From Cyanobacteria bacterium FACHB-63 (GTDB lineage Bacteria > Cyanobacteriota > Cyanobacteriia > Leptolyngbyales > Leptolyngbyaceae): a stretch of DNA of 64,000 nt. Below are positions 1-8,237 of this stretch, piece by piece. Position 1 is the first letter of the stretch. Each line of letters opens with the position of its first letter. Made by a program: the position numbers and the translations under genes. The stretch is from contig JACJNX010000011.1 of the NCBI GenBank assembly GCA_014695255.1, positions 1 to 64,000 of the forward strand, given 5' to 3'. Under the pieces are notes generated by a model. That model ran no database searches. It was not told the origin of the DNA and saw only the letters and a list, made by a program, of their open reading frames with translations.

Positions 1-1
1 C

Positions 2-103
2 TTCTTCATCACGCTGGCTCGACAATTAGGCTTTACCTCAATGGCAACCGCAAAGCGACAGTTGGCGAATCAACTCCAGCGCATATTTCCTCTCCTACAA
101 TGA
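2..103 (+). CDS. C-terminal end of an unidentified gene (partial)
   Basis: The second reading frame is open from the window edge and ends in TGA, giving 33 residues of an amphipathic helix-like tail (ITLARQLGF then QRIFPLLQ). The composition (Leu, Arg, Gln, Ala) looks like the end of a real protein, but too little is visible to name a family. A neighbouring frame is also open for about 45 codons, so the frame choice is not certain. Confidence 0.4.
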   Translation, partial: FFITLARQLGFTSMATAKRQLANQLQRIFPLLQ

Positions 104-201
104 AACAGCCCTGGGGGGACGGGTTAGGGAATCCGTAATTGCTAAGGTGTAGAGCAAACCGCTTTTGTAGCGAAGCGATCGCGTTAGGAATTTTGGCAGT
201 A

Positions 202-284
202 TGGGGGCGAAGGGACTTGAACCCTTACGACCTTGCGGTCAACGGATTTTAAGTCCGTTGCGTCTACCATTCCGCCACGCCCCC
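202..284 (-). tRNA. trnL-UAA: tRNA-Leu(UAA), no intron
   Basis: Read on the minus strand, the 83-nt segment starts GGGGGCG and ends CGCCCCC followed by discriminator A, giving a perfect 7-bp acceptor stem. The anticodon arm is ACGGA-CTTAAAA-TCCGT, which places UAA at positions 34-36. The long variable arm (ACCGCAAGGT) is typical of leucine tRNAs, and A73 is the leucine identity base. CCA is not encoded. The anticodon loop is continuous, so the group I intron that interrupts trnL-UAA in many cyanobacteria and in plastids is absent. It is convergent with ndhL upstream DNA and has no RNA gene neighbours. Confidence 0.96.
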
Positions 285-462
285 AAGATTTGCATTCTGA
301 GTTCGAGACCGAAATTCAGAAGCTTCCCAAGGATATCACCAGAATTGCAGGATTAGTATAGAAATTTGTAAAACGATCGCAAATTAAATTCCACTATTGG
401 ATTTGCAGAGCGCGATCGCACGAAAGCGATAGGATAGGAAGGTTGATATCCGGTTGAAACGC

Positions 463-675
463 ATGGATGTAGCACTTCTATACCTCGCTTTGGGCGGCGC
501 GTACCTGGTGGTTGTGCCCTTGATTCTCTTTTTCTATCTCAAGTCGCGCTGGTATGTAGCAAGCTCGGTTGAGCGGAGCTTTATGTATTTCATGGTGTTT
601 CTCTACTTTCCGGGAATGCTCTTGCTTGCGCCGTTCTTGAATTTCAGACCGAAAGCGCGACAGATTGAAGCTTAG
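463..675 (+). CDS. ndhL: NAD(P)H-quinone oxidoreductase subunit L
   Basis: NdhL is a small thylakoid-membrane subunit specific to the cyanobacterial and chloroplast NDH-1 complex. It is linked to plastoquinone-dependent cyclic electron flow and CO2 uptake. The 70-residue product has two hydrophobic helices (about residues 5-25 and 42-60). They flank the family-typical core [19 protein letters not shown], and the tail contains APFLNFRP. The ATG at 463 is preferred to an in-frame TTG at 454 because it gives the usual family length. It is followed within 5 bp by the DUF3007 gene and then trpA, an arrangement familiar from cyanobacterial genomes. Confidence 0.95.
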   Translation: MDVALLYLALGGAYLVVVPLILFFYLKSRWYVASSVERSFMYFMVFLYFPGMLLLAPFLNFRPKARQIEA

Positions 676-679
676 AACG

Positions 680-994
680 ATGCGACGAATTGACGCGATC
701 GGCATTACGTTTGGTGTGTTTTTAGCTGGCGGACTTGCGTTTCTGGTACTTCAGGGCGCAGGTCTCGATAGCGTTAGCGCGGGAATTTGGAGCCAATTGC
801 TGCTAGTCGGCGGCTTGATTGGTTGGTTGGCGAGTTACCTGTTTCGGGTGCTGTCGAAGAATATGACGTACAACCAACAGCTTAAAGACTACGAAGAAGC
901 CGTCCTCCAAAAGCGTTTGGAAGAATTAACTCCTGAAGAATTAGAGAAAATTCAGGCAGAGATTGAAGAAGAACGGAAAAAGCAAGGTTCTTAG
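680..994 (+). CDS. DUF3007 family small membrane protein
   Basis: The protein has 104 residues with two predicted membrane helices (about 7-27 and 36-57). A charged cytoplasmic tail is rich in Glu, Lys and Gln and contains LEELTPEELEKIQAEIEEE, a likely coiled coil. It matches the DUF3007 family, which occurs in cyanobacteria and often lies between ndhL and trpA. Function is unknown. The gene starts 5 bp after the ndhL stop, so co-transcription is likely. The ATG at 680 is chosen over the in-frame TTG at 665, which would overlap ndhL. Confidence 0.85.
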   Translation: MRRIDAIGITFGVFLAGGLAFLVLQGAGLDSVSAGIWSQLLLVGGLIGWLASYLFRVLSKNMTYNQQLKDYEEAVLQKRLEELTPEELEKIQAEIEEERKKQGS

Positions 995-1051
995 AATTTC
1001 GGGCACGAATTTGCAGTAATCTACTGAAGTTGTGCGTTTTTGAGAATCGAG

Positions 1052-1852
1052 ATGGCTTCAGTGTCGGAATGTTTTGAGCGGCTACGGGATCAGGGTCGGT
1101 GTGCATTGATTCCTTTTTTAACTGCCGGAGATCCGGATTTAGAGACGACCGCTCAGGCGTTGCAGATTCTCGATCGCAATGGAGCCGATTTGATCGAGCT
1201 GGGCGTTCCTTACTCTGATCCGTTGGCGGATGGCCCGGTGATTCAAGCGGCAGCTACACGATCGCTCTTCAATGGAACTCGTCTCGATGATGTTCTGCAA
1301 CTGGTGAAGCAAGTTTCTCCGAGTTTGCGATCGCCGATCATTCTCTTCACTTACTACAATCCGATTTTGAATCGCGGCATCGAAACCTTTCTGAAAGAAA
1401 TCGCTGAAGCGGGCGCGAGAGGTTTAGTGGTTCCAGATTTACCGTTAGAAGAAGCTGAAACGCTGCTACGTCCAGCAAAAGAATATGGAATTGAATTAAT
1501 TCTGCTGGTTGCGCCGACAAGTCCACCAGAGCGAATTGCAGCGATCGCGCAACAGTCGCAAGGATTTATCTATTTGGTGAGTACAACGGGCGTTACCGGA
1601 ATGCGATCGCAAATGGAATCGCGAGTGAAAGATTTGATTGCAGAGTTGCGACAGGTGACGGATAAAGCGATCGGCGTTGGTTTCGGAATTTCGCAACCGG
1701 AGCAAGCGCGGCAAGTGATGAACTGGGGAGCCGATGCTGCGATCGTTGGTAGTGCGTTTGTGAAGCGATTGTCAGAAGGGTCGTCTGCGGAGGGATTGAA
1801 AGCGATCGAGGAGTTTTGTCAGGTGTTGAGAAGTGCGATCGCTGCGGATTAA
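1052..1852 (+). CDS. trpA: Tryptophan synthase alpha subunit
   Basis: TrpA cleaves indole-3-glycerol phosphate to indole and glyceraldehyde 3-phosphate, passing indole through a tunnel to TrpB. The 266-residue product is a TIM barrel of normal length. The signature [14 protein letters not shown] carries the catalytic acids at Glu49 and Asp60, the same positions as in the E. coli enzyme. Phosphate-binding loops GVTG and GFGIS follow. The start at ATG 1052 gives MASVSECF, the usual family N-terminus; an in-frame TTG lies at 1040. It is the third gene of the ndhL cluster, and trpB is not in the window. Confidence 0.97.
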   Translation: MASVSECFERLRDQGRCALIPFLTAGDPDLETTAQALQILDRNGADLIELGVPYSDPLADGPVIQAAATRSLFNGTRLDDVLQLVKQVSPSLRSPIILFTYYNPILNRGIETFLKEIAEAGARGLVVPDLPLEEAETLLRPAKEYGIELILLVAPTSPPERIAAIAQQSQGFIYLVSTTGVTGMRSQMESRVKDLIAELRQVTDKAIGVGFGISQPEQARQVMNWGADAAIVGSAFVKRLSEGSSAEGLKAIEEFCQVLRSAIAAD

Positions 1853-1879
1853 AGTATGCAAAAAACAGGACTCTCAAAA

Positions 1880-1935
1880 GCTGATCACTCTATTAGTTTA
1901 AGGATGAGCTGATCACTCTATTAGTTTAAGGATGA
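1880..1935. repeat. Exact 28-bp tandem duplication
   Basis: Two identical 28-bp units (starting GCTGATCACTCTATTAG) lie at 1880-1907 and 1908-1935. The second copy contains the last two codons and the stop of the minus-strand gene ending at 1926. The first copy is the same DNA repeated just beyond that stop. The perfect identity suggests recent slippage or duplication. Confidence 0.95.
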
Positions 1936-2399
1936 AGCCAATAATCCATAAAGCTGCTTAAAATTGCGGTGTTAACTTCTAGCTCAATGTGAAGCCGCTG
2001 TTGCAGCATTTCAGAAAAATGCCGCAATTCGCACCATTCTGAGGTATCCAGGCTCTCTACATTACCAATTTCCTGAAAACGGTACTCAGAAATTGTCTGA
2101 GCCGCACCGAAGAGATTTTCAATCAAGATCTCTAAATTCTCAAGCTCTTGATTTTCTGATTCATCTAACATCGTTATCAGCCAATTTAACAGCATATTCA
2201 AGCAGGCTTGATAAGCAGCTAGTAATACTTCAAGAGCATTATCTGTGTACAAATCTCCGTCGGGAAAATCATACTTATGCTTGCTCTCTAGAAAAGGCAA
2301 TAGCTCGATTTGTTGATTAGCTGGCACAGCAAAAAATGCTATGGCAGGTGTTGCCAAATTCAAACGCTTTTTCACTTCCTCGCTTAAACTAAGTGGCAT
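1926..2399 (-). CDS. Hypothetical acidic alpha-helical protein
   Basis: A 157-residue protein of no family I recognise. It is acidic and helical, with Leu/Glu-rich stretches (LENLEILIENLFGAAQTI, EMLQQRLHIELEVN). No membrane segment, signal peptide or catalytic motif is evident. The ATG at 2399 gives MPLSLSEEV, but the DNA just upstream is a fragment of a broken toxin-antitoxin locus. The present 5' end may therefore be a fusion or truncation product, and the true N-terminus could be lost. The last codons lie in a 28-bp tandem duplication. Confidence 0.55.
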   Translation of the reverse strand: MPLSLSEEVKKRLNLATPAIAFFAVPANQQIELLPFLESKHKYDFPDGDLYTDNALEVLLAAYQACLNMLLNWLITMLDESENQELENLEILIENLFGAAQTISEYRFQEIGNVESLDTSEWCELRHFSEMLQQRLHIELEVNTAILSSFMDYWLHP

Positions 2400-2436
2400 A
2401 TCTAAAGCGACATTGGATGTCCAGAAGAATTTTCAC
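2389..2436 (-). pseudogene. Remnant of a VapC-like PIN toxin 5' end
   Basis: A GTG overlaps the antitoxin-frame stop (GTGA, the classic coupled arrangement) and opens a 15-codon frame reading VKILLDIQCRFRYAT before TAG. The first residues match the beta-1 strand of PIN-domain toxins, where the Asp of ILLD binds metal. The rest of the roughly 130-residue domain is missing, and a different frame continues into the hypothetical gene ending at 1926. I infer that a deletion removed the toxin. The assignment rests on about nine residues plus the coupling geometry. Confidence 0.5.
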
Positions 2437-2700
2437 AAATCGTGCTTTCCTTTAAGCGCTTGCCATCTAGCTTCATCAGCATCAAAGTCAGAAGATGCAG
2501 GTTCAGTCTTGGCGAACCATTCCCGTAAAAACATTGATTCTTGTAGGACGGGCACTGGAAGGTTGAGTCGTTTCGGAACTTGCTTCAGAAGCCTTTTGAG
2601 GTACGATGATTTCGACATCACCAGGCGGAAGGTCGATCGCTTCTGTGATCACTAGCTGTCCATTGGCATCAACTTTACCTTTAAGCTTGTAAGTTGCCAT
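2433..2700 (-). pseudogene. Frameshifted antitoxin-like gene (VapB-type)
   Basis: One frame encodes MATYKLKGKVDANGQLVITE...PPGDVEIIVPQ from 2700 and stops at 2503. A second frame carries the natural C-terminus REWFAKTEPASSDFDADEAR...KGKHDL, ending at 2433. Removing a single T from the T5 run (plus-strand A5 at 2527-2531) joins them into one 88-residue protein. Small cyanobacterial antitoxins upstream of PIN toxins have this layout: a beta-rich DNA-binding N-terminus and a DFD..A.W..L C-terminus. A real indel or a homopolymer sequencing error would look the same. Confidence 0.7.
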
Positions 2701-2741
2701 GATGTTTGCTGTTTATCGGATTGGTTCGAGTATACAGAATT

Positions 2742-3953
2742 TTAGAGGGTGTGAAGAATGTCGATTAAGCGATCGCTAATCCGCTCTGCCGCACCCGGTT
2801 CTCCCATGCGTCGCCGTCCGTTTTCTGCAATCATCTGAATACGATCGGGATTCTCAAGCAGCGATCGTATCGCACGATTCATCTGAGAGGGATGTGAAAC
2901 AAGTGTGACCGAAGCGCCTAGCAATCGGGTTTGAGCTTCCGCAAAGGCAGGAGTAAATTGAGGTCCTGCACCGGGCATGATTAACGCAGGTTTACCCAGT
3001 CCGATAAATTGTTCGGTGGCGGTTCCTGCCATTGCGATCGCAATTTCACTCCGCTGAATACATTCTGCAAATCGTCCAGGCATTAACTTTAGTGTTACTT
3101 GATTCTCACCGTATCTATTCACATAGGTATTAGAATCAGTAGACCGCCAGCGATAACGAACTAATAATTCATGTAACTGATCTAGATCGATTCCAGGTGC
3201 GATCGCGCTTAAAAACTGCACGGGTTGCTTTAGGTCGCTCATGTGATCGATCGCTTGCAGCATCAACTCCCAATTGGCAAAACATTCCGGGGGGCGAGAA
3301 CCAGGAATTAAGGCAACCGTCAAACCCTCAAACGTTTCTGAGCCTGACCATTCTAATCCGTCCATCATGGGATTACCTAGATCAAAAGCAGGCACATCAA
3401 AGCGTTTGAGAATTTGAGCGGTAAGACGATCGCGCGGAAAGACTGCTTTACACTGCGGTCGTTTCATTAACCAGCGATCTAGCGGGTGATAGATACAACC
3501 CGTTGATCGTTCTAACCGATCGTCCCACCAAGATTTTCTTGGCAACTCGCCTTTTTCATCCTGAATGTAATATTGCGACCTCGCAGTTGCTACAAAAGCA
3601 AATGGTGCGCGACTCATCCAAGCAAATAACATTGGGACAATATCACCCACTGCCAGAATCAGACCATCTTCTTTTGCCCAATTTTTAGCCGCTTTGATTT
3701 GTTCTAATGTTAGTTTTACTAATCCACCTTGTATGTCTCTAACGAGTTGTTTGTTATCCATGTAAATAAATCCGCCCGATGGCATCACCTTCACCGAGCC
3801 GATTACAGGAATATTTGCATTTCTGTATGCGTAACCTTCTCCAACGATCGGTAAAGCTTCAATCTTGCAATCCGATTTTTGCTGCAATGCTTGAAGAATG
3901 CGAATTGCGATCGTATCTTCACCGTGACCGTTACTAAGACAAAGCAAACGCAT
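2742..3953 (-). CDS. Lipid-A-disaccharide synthase-related protein
   Basis: A 403-residue GT-B-fold glycosyltransferase-like protein. It starts [16 protein letters not shown] and has a C-terminal donor-site region with [21 protein letters not shown]. It matches the cyanobacterial LpxB-related family (TIGR03492) rather than canonical LpxB. That family is conserved in photosynthetic organisms, but its substrate is not established to my knowledge. The start overlaps the end of trmFO by 20 bp on the same strand, indicating an operon. No lpxA, lpxC or lpxD is nearby, which fits a role outside a lipid A gene cluster. Confidence 0.85.
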   Translation of the reverse strand: MRLLCLSNGHGEDTIAIRILQALQQKSDCKIEALPIVGEGYAYRNANIPVIGSVKVMPSGGFIYMDNKQLVRDIQGGLVKLTLEQIKAAKNWAKEDGLILAVGDIVPMLFAWMSRAPFAFVATARSQYYIQDEKGELPRKSWWDDRLERSTGCIYHPLDRWLMKRPQCKAVFPRDRLTAQILKRFDVPAFDLGNPMMDGLEWSGSETFEGLTVALIPGSRPPECFANWELMLQAIDHMSDLKQPVQFLSAIAPGIDLDQLHELLVRYRWRSTDSNTYVNRYGENQVTLKLMPGRFAECIQRSEIAIAMAGTATEQFIGLGKPALIMPGAGPQFTPAFAEAQTRLLGASVTLVSHPSQMNRAIRSLLENPDRIQMIAENGRRRMGEPGAAERISDRLIDILHTL

Positions 3954-5304
3954 AGGGATTCGAGGATAAAGAAGCGCGGAATTGATCTAAATCGGAAAGG
4001 GAACGATCGCGATATTGTCCATACCGCTCTTGTTTGTTGCGAACTTTCTGCGGCAGTTCCGGTAAGATGCCAAAGTTCGGGGGCATCGGCTGGAAATGCT
4101 TTGGAGAAGCAGAACTGATGAAGTCGAACAATGCACCCATCATAGTTGTCACCGGAAGCGTCAGGGTTGGTAATCCTAACGCAACGCGAGCGGCATTGGT
4201 TCCCGCTAACCAGCCCCCCGCACAAGCGGCAGTATACCCTTCGGTTCCGCTTAGTTGTCCGGCGGCGAGGAGAGTCGATCGCGATTTAAACTGCAAGGTT
4301 GGTAGCAGAAGTTCGGGTGAATTGATGAATGTATTGCGGTGCATCACACCCATCCGCACAAACTCAGCATTCTCTAAACCAGGAATAAGCTGAAAGACGC
4401 GCTTTTGCTCACCCCAGCGTAAGTTTGTTTGAAATCCGACCATGTTCCACAATTGCCCGGATTTGTCTTCCTGGCGCAACTGTACAACGGCATACGGGCG
4501 ATGCTCTTTATTGTCGCGGAAATCGCCTTTTCGAGCATCAAACAGCCCTACAGGTTTGAGCGGGCCGTAGCGCATTGTATCTTCACCCCGTCGCGCCATT
4601 TCTTCGATCGGTAAACAAGCCTCAAAGAATTTCGCTGTCTCGCGCTCAAAATCTTTTAATTCCGCCTGTTCTGCTTTGCACAGTTCTTGCCAGAAGTGGA
4701 GATATTGAGCTTTGTTCATCGGACAATTGAGGTAGGCCGCTTCGCCACGATCGTAGCGAGAAGCCAAAAATGCCGTCTCAAAGTCGATTGACTCTCCCAC
4801 AACGATCGGGCTTGCCGCATCAAAGAAGCTCATATATTCCATCCCGGTAAAGCGCTGCAAATCTTTGGAGAGCGCTTCACTGGTTAAAGGTCCAGTCGTC
4901 AGTACCACAATTCCCGATCGCGGAATTTCAACCACTTCTTCGCGGCGTAACTCGATTAGCGGGTGATTCGACAGGGTTTCGGTTAATTCTTGGCTGAATA
5001 CACCGCGATCGACCGCCAACGCCCCTCCTGCCGGAACTTGGTGTTGGTCTGCGGTTTGAATCACGATCGACCCCAAGCGCCGCAATTCTTCGTGCAGCAG
5101 TCCGGAGGAGCGATCGGTAGCCTGCGCTCCAAACGAGTTGCTGCATACTAATTCCGCCAGATGCTCAGAGTGGTGAGCGGGGCTCTGACGGGTAGGACGC
5201 ATTTCATGCAGCACGACGGGGACACCCGCTTGAGCAATTTGCCAAGCGGCTTCTGTGCCTGCTAATCCGCCGCCAATCACATGAATCGGAGAAAATTCGG
5301 TCAT
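3934..5304 (-). CDS. trmFO: Methylenetetrahydrofolate-tRNA-(uracil-5-)-methyltransferase
   Basis: TrmFO is the folate- and FAD-dependent enzyme that makes ribothymidine at U54 in the T-loop of tRNA. The 456-residue product begins with a Rossmann FAD-binding motif ([13 protein letters not shown], residues 9-21). It continues with [12 protein letters not shown] and the family signature LVCSNSFGA, whose Cys54 is in the conserved active-site block. Further family blocks include [18 protein letters not shown] and YGPLKPVGL. Length is normal. It is the first gene of a two-gene minus-strand unit with the LpxB-related gene. The start at 5304 faces the divergent gene at 5386. Confidence 0.96.
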   Translation of the reverse strand: MTEFSPIHVIGGGLAGTEAAWQIAQAGVPVVLHEMRPTRQSPAHHSEHLAELVCSNSFGAQATDRSSGLLHEELRRLGSIVIQTADQHQVPAGGALAVDRGVFSQELTETLSNHPLIELRREEVVEIPRSGIVVLTTGPLTSEALSKDLQRFTGMEYMSFFDAASPIVVGESIDFETAFLASRYDRGEAAYLNCPMNKAQYLHFWQELCKAEQAELKDFERETAKFFEACLPIEEMARRGEDTMRYGPLKPVGLFDARKGDFRDNKEHRPYAVVQLRQEDKSGQLWNMVGFQTNLRWGEQKRVFQLIPGLENAEFVRMGVMHRNTFINSPELLLPTLQFKSRSTLLAAGQLSGTEGYTAACAGGWLAGTNAARVALGLPTLTLPVTTMMGALFDFISSASPKHFQPMPPNFGILPELPQKVRNKQERYGQYRDRSLSDLDQFRASLSSNPYAFALS

Positions 5305-5385
5305 GGGTCAAGAGTGCGATCGAGTTCTTATCTAGGATAAACGGTTCTATGATCAATCTAGGAAAGTCAGTGCTGGTTTGAACTT

Positions 5386-6798
5386 ATGCGATCGTCTCCT
5401 TCTCGCTCTCCACTCCGTCGTAATCTGCTGTTTGAACGATCGATGGCACTTTTAGCAGTGGCAAATTTGGGACTGGTGGCGTTTGATTGGTCGTATGTAC
5501 CGTGGCGGGACTTCTGGCTTCGCAATTTTCCCGGTGTGACACGAGGGTACGATCGCGTCAAAGGCATCGAACCGCATCGCGATACTGAAGCATATTTAGA
5601 CACGGTCAATGCCTTGCAGCAAGAGCTTCAGCAATCGGGTGTGCAAAATCCGCAAGTACAAGCGAGATTAAAGGAACTGCGCGATCGTAGTACCGAAATT
5701 ATTGATAGCAATCCCTTTGCAGTCGCAAATAAAAGCGGAACGCTAGAGAAAATCAAAAATCGAATGCGAGAGCATATTTTTCAACAGCGTCGGCGTGAAT
5801 CTGCAAAACAAGCATTCGCAACGTTTTGGAGTCCAGAGCATTTAACGCAGCGGGGAGTCAATAATGAACTGCAATTTTTCAATCAAGAAATTCGTCCGTT
5901 GATTGCTTCAAACTATTATCGAAGCATTGGTGAAAACGGTGAATTTGTCGATTGGTTTTGGGCGATCGATGCTCCGTTCGTCGCCATCTTTGCGCTGGAG
6001 TTTATCGCTCGGACTTTTTATCTCAGTCGTCGCTATGCGAGTTTAAGCTGGATTGATGCTGTACTTTGGCGCTGGTACGACTTGTTTCTGCTGCTGCCTT
6101 TTTTCCGGGGGTTGCGAGTGATTCCGGTCACAGTTCGACTGGATCACGCAAAATTGGTCAATCTCAGTCGCATTCGTAATCAAGCGAGTCAAGGATTTGT
6201 TGCTAACATCTCGGAAGACATGGCAGAAGCGGTGGTAACTCAGGTGATCGATCGATTTCAATCGACGATCGAGCGGGGCGAGTTCTCCCGTTGGATTGCT
6301 CAGTCGATCAATCGCCCTTACATTGATTTGAATCAGCGCGATGAAGTTCAGGAATTAACGACACATTTTGTTCAGACGACGGTTTACAAAGTTTTACCCA
6401 AGATCAAGCCTGAATTAGATGCAGTTTTGAGGCATACGATCGAGCAAGTTCTGAGTCAGTCACCTGCTTATCAAGGGCTGAAAACGATGCCGTTGGTTGG
6501 AGATTTGCCACGCCAAATCAATGAGCGATTAGTTTCTGAAGTGACAAGCGGTATGTATGAGGCGATCGTCACCGCGCTTGAGGATAAAAAGGGTGCAGAA
6601 TTAATCAGCAAACTGGTGAAAAGCTTTGGACAGAATTTGACCACCGAATTGCAACAGCAGCGATCGCTGCAAGAGCTGCAATCTCTAATCATTGACCTTT
6701 TAGAAGAAGTAAAGGTGAATTATGTGCGACAACTGAGCCAGGAAGATGTAGAAGGTATTCTGAAGGAGACAAGGCAACCTCGTAAACTGAGAAACTGA
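5386..6798 (+). CDS. Membrane protein with voltage-sensor-like core
   Basis: A 470-residue protein that I can only assign as a conserved cyanobacterial type. It has one N-terminal membrane helix (about 20-37) and a long soluble helical stretch rich in Gln/Arg (60-150). Three closely spaced hydrophobic segments follow: FVAIFALEFIARTFYL, IDAVLWRWYDLFLLLPF and RGLRVIPVTVRL. The last three resemble S2, S3 and S4 of ion-channel voltage sensors: an acidic residue in S2, an Asp in S3 and spaced Arg in S4. There is no recognisable pore segment afterwards. The C-terminal 250 residues look soluble and helical. It is divergent from trmFO. Confidence 0.7.
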   Translation: MRSSPSRSPLRRNLLFERSMALLAVANLGLVAFDWSYVPWRDFWLRNFPGVTRGYDRVKGIEPHRDTEAYLDTVNALQQELQQSGVQNPQVQARLKELRDRSTEIIDSNPFAVANKSGTLEKIKNRMREHIFQQRRRESAKQAFATFWSPEHLTQRGVNNELQFFNQEIRPLIASNYYRSIGENGEFVDWFWAIDAPFVAIFALEFIARTFYLSRRYASLSWIDAVLWRWYDLFLLLPFFRGLRVIPVTVRLDHAKLVNLSRIRNQASQGFVANISEDMAEAVVTQVIDRFQSTIERGEFSRWIAQSINRPYIDLNQRDEVQELTTHFVQTTVYKVLPKIKPELDAVLRHTIEQVLSQSPAYQGLKTMPLVGDLPRQINERLVSEVTSGMYEAIVTALEDKKGAELISKLVKSFGQNLTTELQQQRSLQELQSLIIDLLEEVKVNYVRQLSQEDVEGILKETRQPRKLRN

Positions 6799-6924
6799 TC
6801 AAGACTGAATTGATTTAGCGCCAGACGATTGCCCAAAAACGAAGCGAAAAATCTTGTCGAACTGACTTTAAATCTAGGAAGAAGTGAGGCGTGAACTCAC
6901 TGTGTAGGCACTAGAGGTAATACC

Positions 6925-7479
6925 ATGACAATCTCAACCTGGAAATGGACGATCGATCGCTATCACCAAGCGGTAGAGGCGGGTGTGTTTGATAATGTGT
7001 CCGTTGAATTATTGAAGGGAGAACTGGTAGAAATGTCGCCTGAAGGAATTCCCCACGCTGGATTAAGCAGCGATGCAGGTGATTATCTGCGCGATTGTCT
7101 AGGTAGCCGTGCAAAAGTTCGAGAGGGACACCCGATCACCCTACCAAACAGCTCAGAGCCAGAACCCGATTTAGCGATCGTTGAACCGCTCGGAGAGGTC
7201 TACATCACTGAGCATCACCCCTACCCGGAGAACATTTTCTGGATCATCGAGTATTCCAATACAAGTTTGCAAAAGGACTTAGAGATCAAGTCCAAAGTCT
7301 ATGCAGAAGCAGGAATTCGCGAGTATTGGGTGGTTAACCTGAAAACTAGGGAGTTGAACATCTTTCGAGATGTAGTGAATGGGGAGTATCAGCATCAAGT
7401 TGTGTTGATCGATGGCAGGGTTAATTCTCTAGCTTTTCCAGAGGTCGAGATTGAAGTAGCGAGACTATTACGACGATAG
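6925..7479 (+). CDS. Uma2 family endonuclease (DUF820)
   Basis: A 184-residue protein of the Uma2/DUF820 family, a PD-(D/E)XK nuclease-like fold hugely expanded in cyanobacteria and of unclear biological role. Family landmarks are visible. VELLKGELVEMSPEG near the N-terminus is followed by PEPDLAIVEP, which supplies the acidic pair. FWIIEYSNTSLQKDLEIKS carries the E-X-S...K block, and YAEAGIREYWVVNL completes the set. Length is typical. It stands alone between two plus-strand genes and shows no obvious partner. Confidence 0.92.
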   Translation: MTISTWKWTIDRYHQAVEAGVFDNVSVELLKGELVEMSPEGIPHAGLSSDAGDYLRDCLGSRAKVREGHPITLPNSSEPEPDLAIVEPLGEVYITEHHPYPENIFWIIEYSNTSLQKDLEIKSKVYAEAGIREYWVVNLKTRELNIFRDVVNGEYQHQVVLIDGRVNSLAFPEVEIEVARLLRR

Positions 7480-7526
7480 AGACTGAGAAAACTACTAAAG
7501 ATTTAAAGCAGATTATCCCTATTTTT

Positions 7527-8237
7527 ATGCGATCGCGTCCTCCTTCTGTTACTCCAGAACTTCAGCAAAAACTGATTCAGATTCATGATCGTTTATGTCA
7601 AGAATACGGCTGTCCAGTTCCGTATTTTCATAACCTCGCTCCGCTGAGCGAATTAGTTTCAGCGTTGTTATCTCATCGCACCAAAAATGCGGATTCTGCG
7701 CGGGCATTCAAACAATTAAGAGAAAAGTTCTCCACTTGGGAAGCGGTTCGCGACGCTTCAGAGAAAGAAATTGAAACCGCGATCGCACCTTGCACTTGGG
7801 CAGATCAAAAAGCACTGCGGCTCAAACAAATCTTGCAGCAAATCACCATTCAGCGCGGCGAATTGTCGATCGACTTTCTCGCTGATCTCAGCGTCGAAGA
7901 AGCCCGGAACTGGCTAGAATCTTTTCCCGGCATCGGGCGTAAAACCAGCGCAGCAGTTCTCTCCTTCAGTAATCTCCGGCGACGGGCCTTACCTGTGGAT
8001 AGTCATCATCATCGCGTAGCAATTCGACTCGGCTTAATTCCCGAAACTGTCGCAGTTGCTCCGGCTCACGACTTATTAGAAGCACAATTACCCGCAGACT
8101 GGACAGCCCAACAGGTTTACGATAACCACGAAGTTTTGATGCTGCATGGTCAGCGCTGTTGTTTCTATCGCAATCCTCAGTGCGATCGCTGTGTGGTTCT
8201 CTCACTCTGTCCCTACGGTCAATCCCGCTTAGGGTAA
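7527..8237 (+). CDS. Endonuclease III-like DNA glycosylase
   Basis: A 236-residue HhH-GPD protein. The helix-hairpin-helix FPGIGRKTSAAVLSF has the catalytic-type Lys. LPVDSHHHRVAIRLGL follows with the conserved Asp. The C-terminus has an iron-sulfur cluster signature C-X6-C-X2-C-X5-C (CFYRNPQCDRCVVLSLC), as in Nth. The usual motif VDTHV is VDSHH here, so it is a divergent paralogue and substrate preference may differ from oxidised-pyrimidine removal. The last 9 bp overlap the convergent DUF3352 gene. Confidence 0.88.
   Translation: MRSRPPSVTPELQQKLIQIHDRLCQEYGCPVPYFHNLAPLSELVSALLSHRTKNADSARAFKQLREKFSTWEAVRDASEKEIETAIAPCTWADQKALRLKQILQQITIQRGELSIDFLADLSVEEARNWLESFPGIGRKTSAAVLSFSNLRRRALPVDSHHHRVAIRLGLIPETVAVAPAHDLLEAQLPADWTAQQVYDNHEVLMLHGQRCCFYRNPQCDRCVVLSLCPYGQSRLG

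Noticed and set aside
2742-3953. Canonical lipid-A-disaccharide synthase LpxB
   Set aside because: The N-terminus and internal motifs match the cyanobacterial LpxB-related family, and no lpx genes are adjacent.
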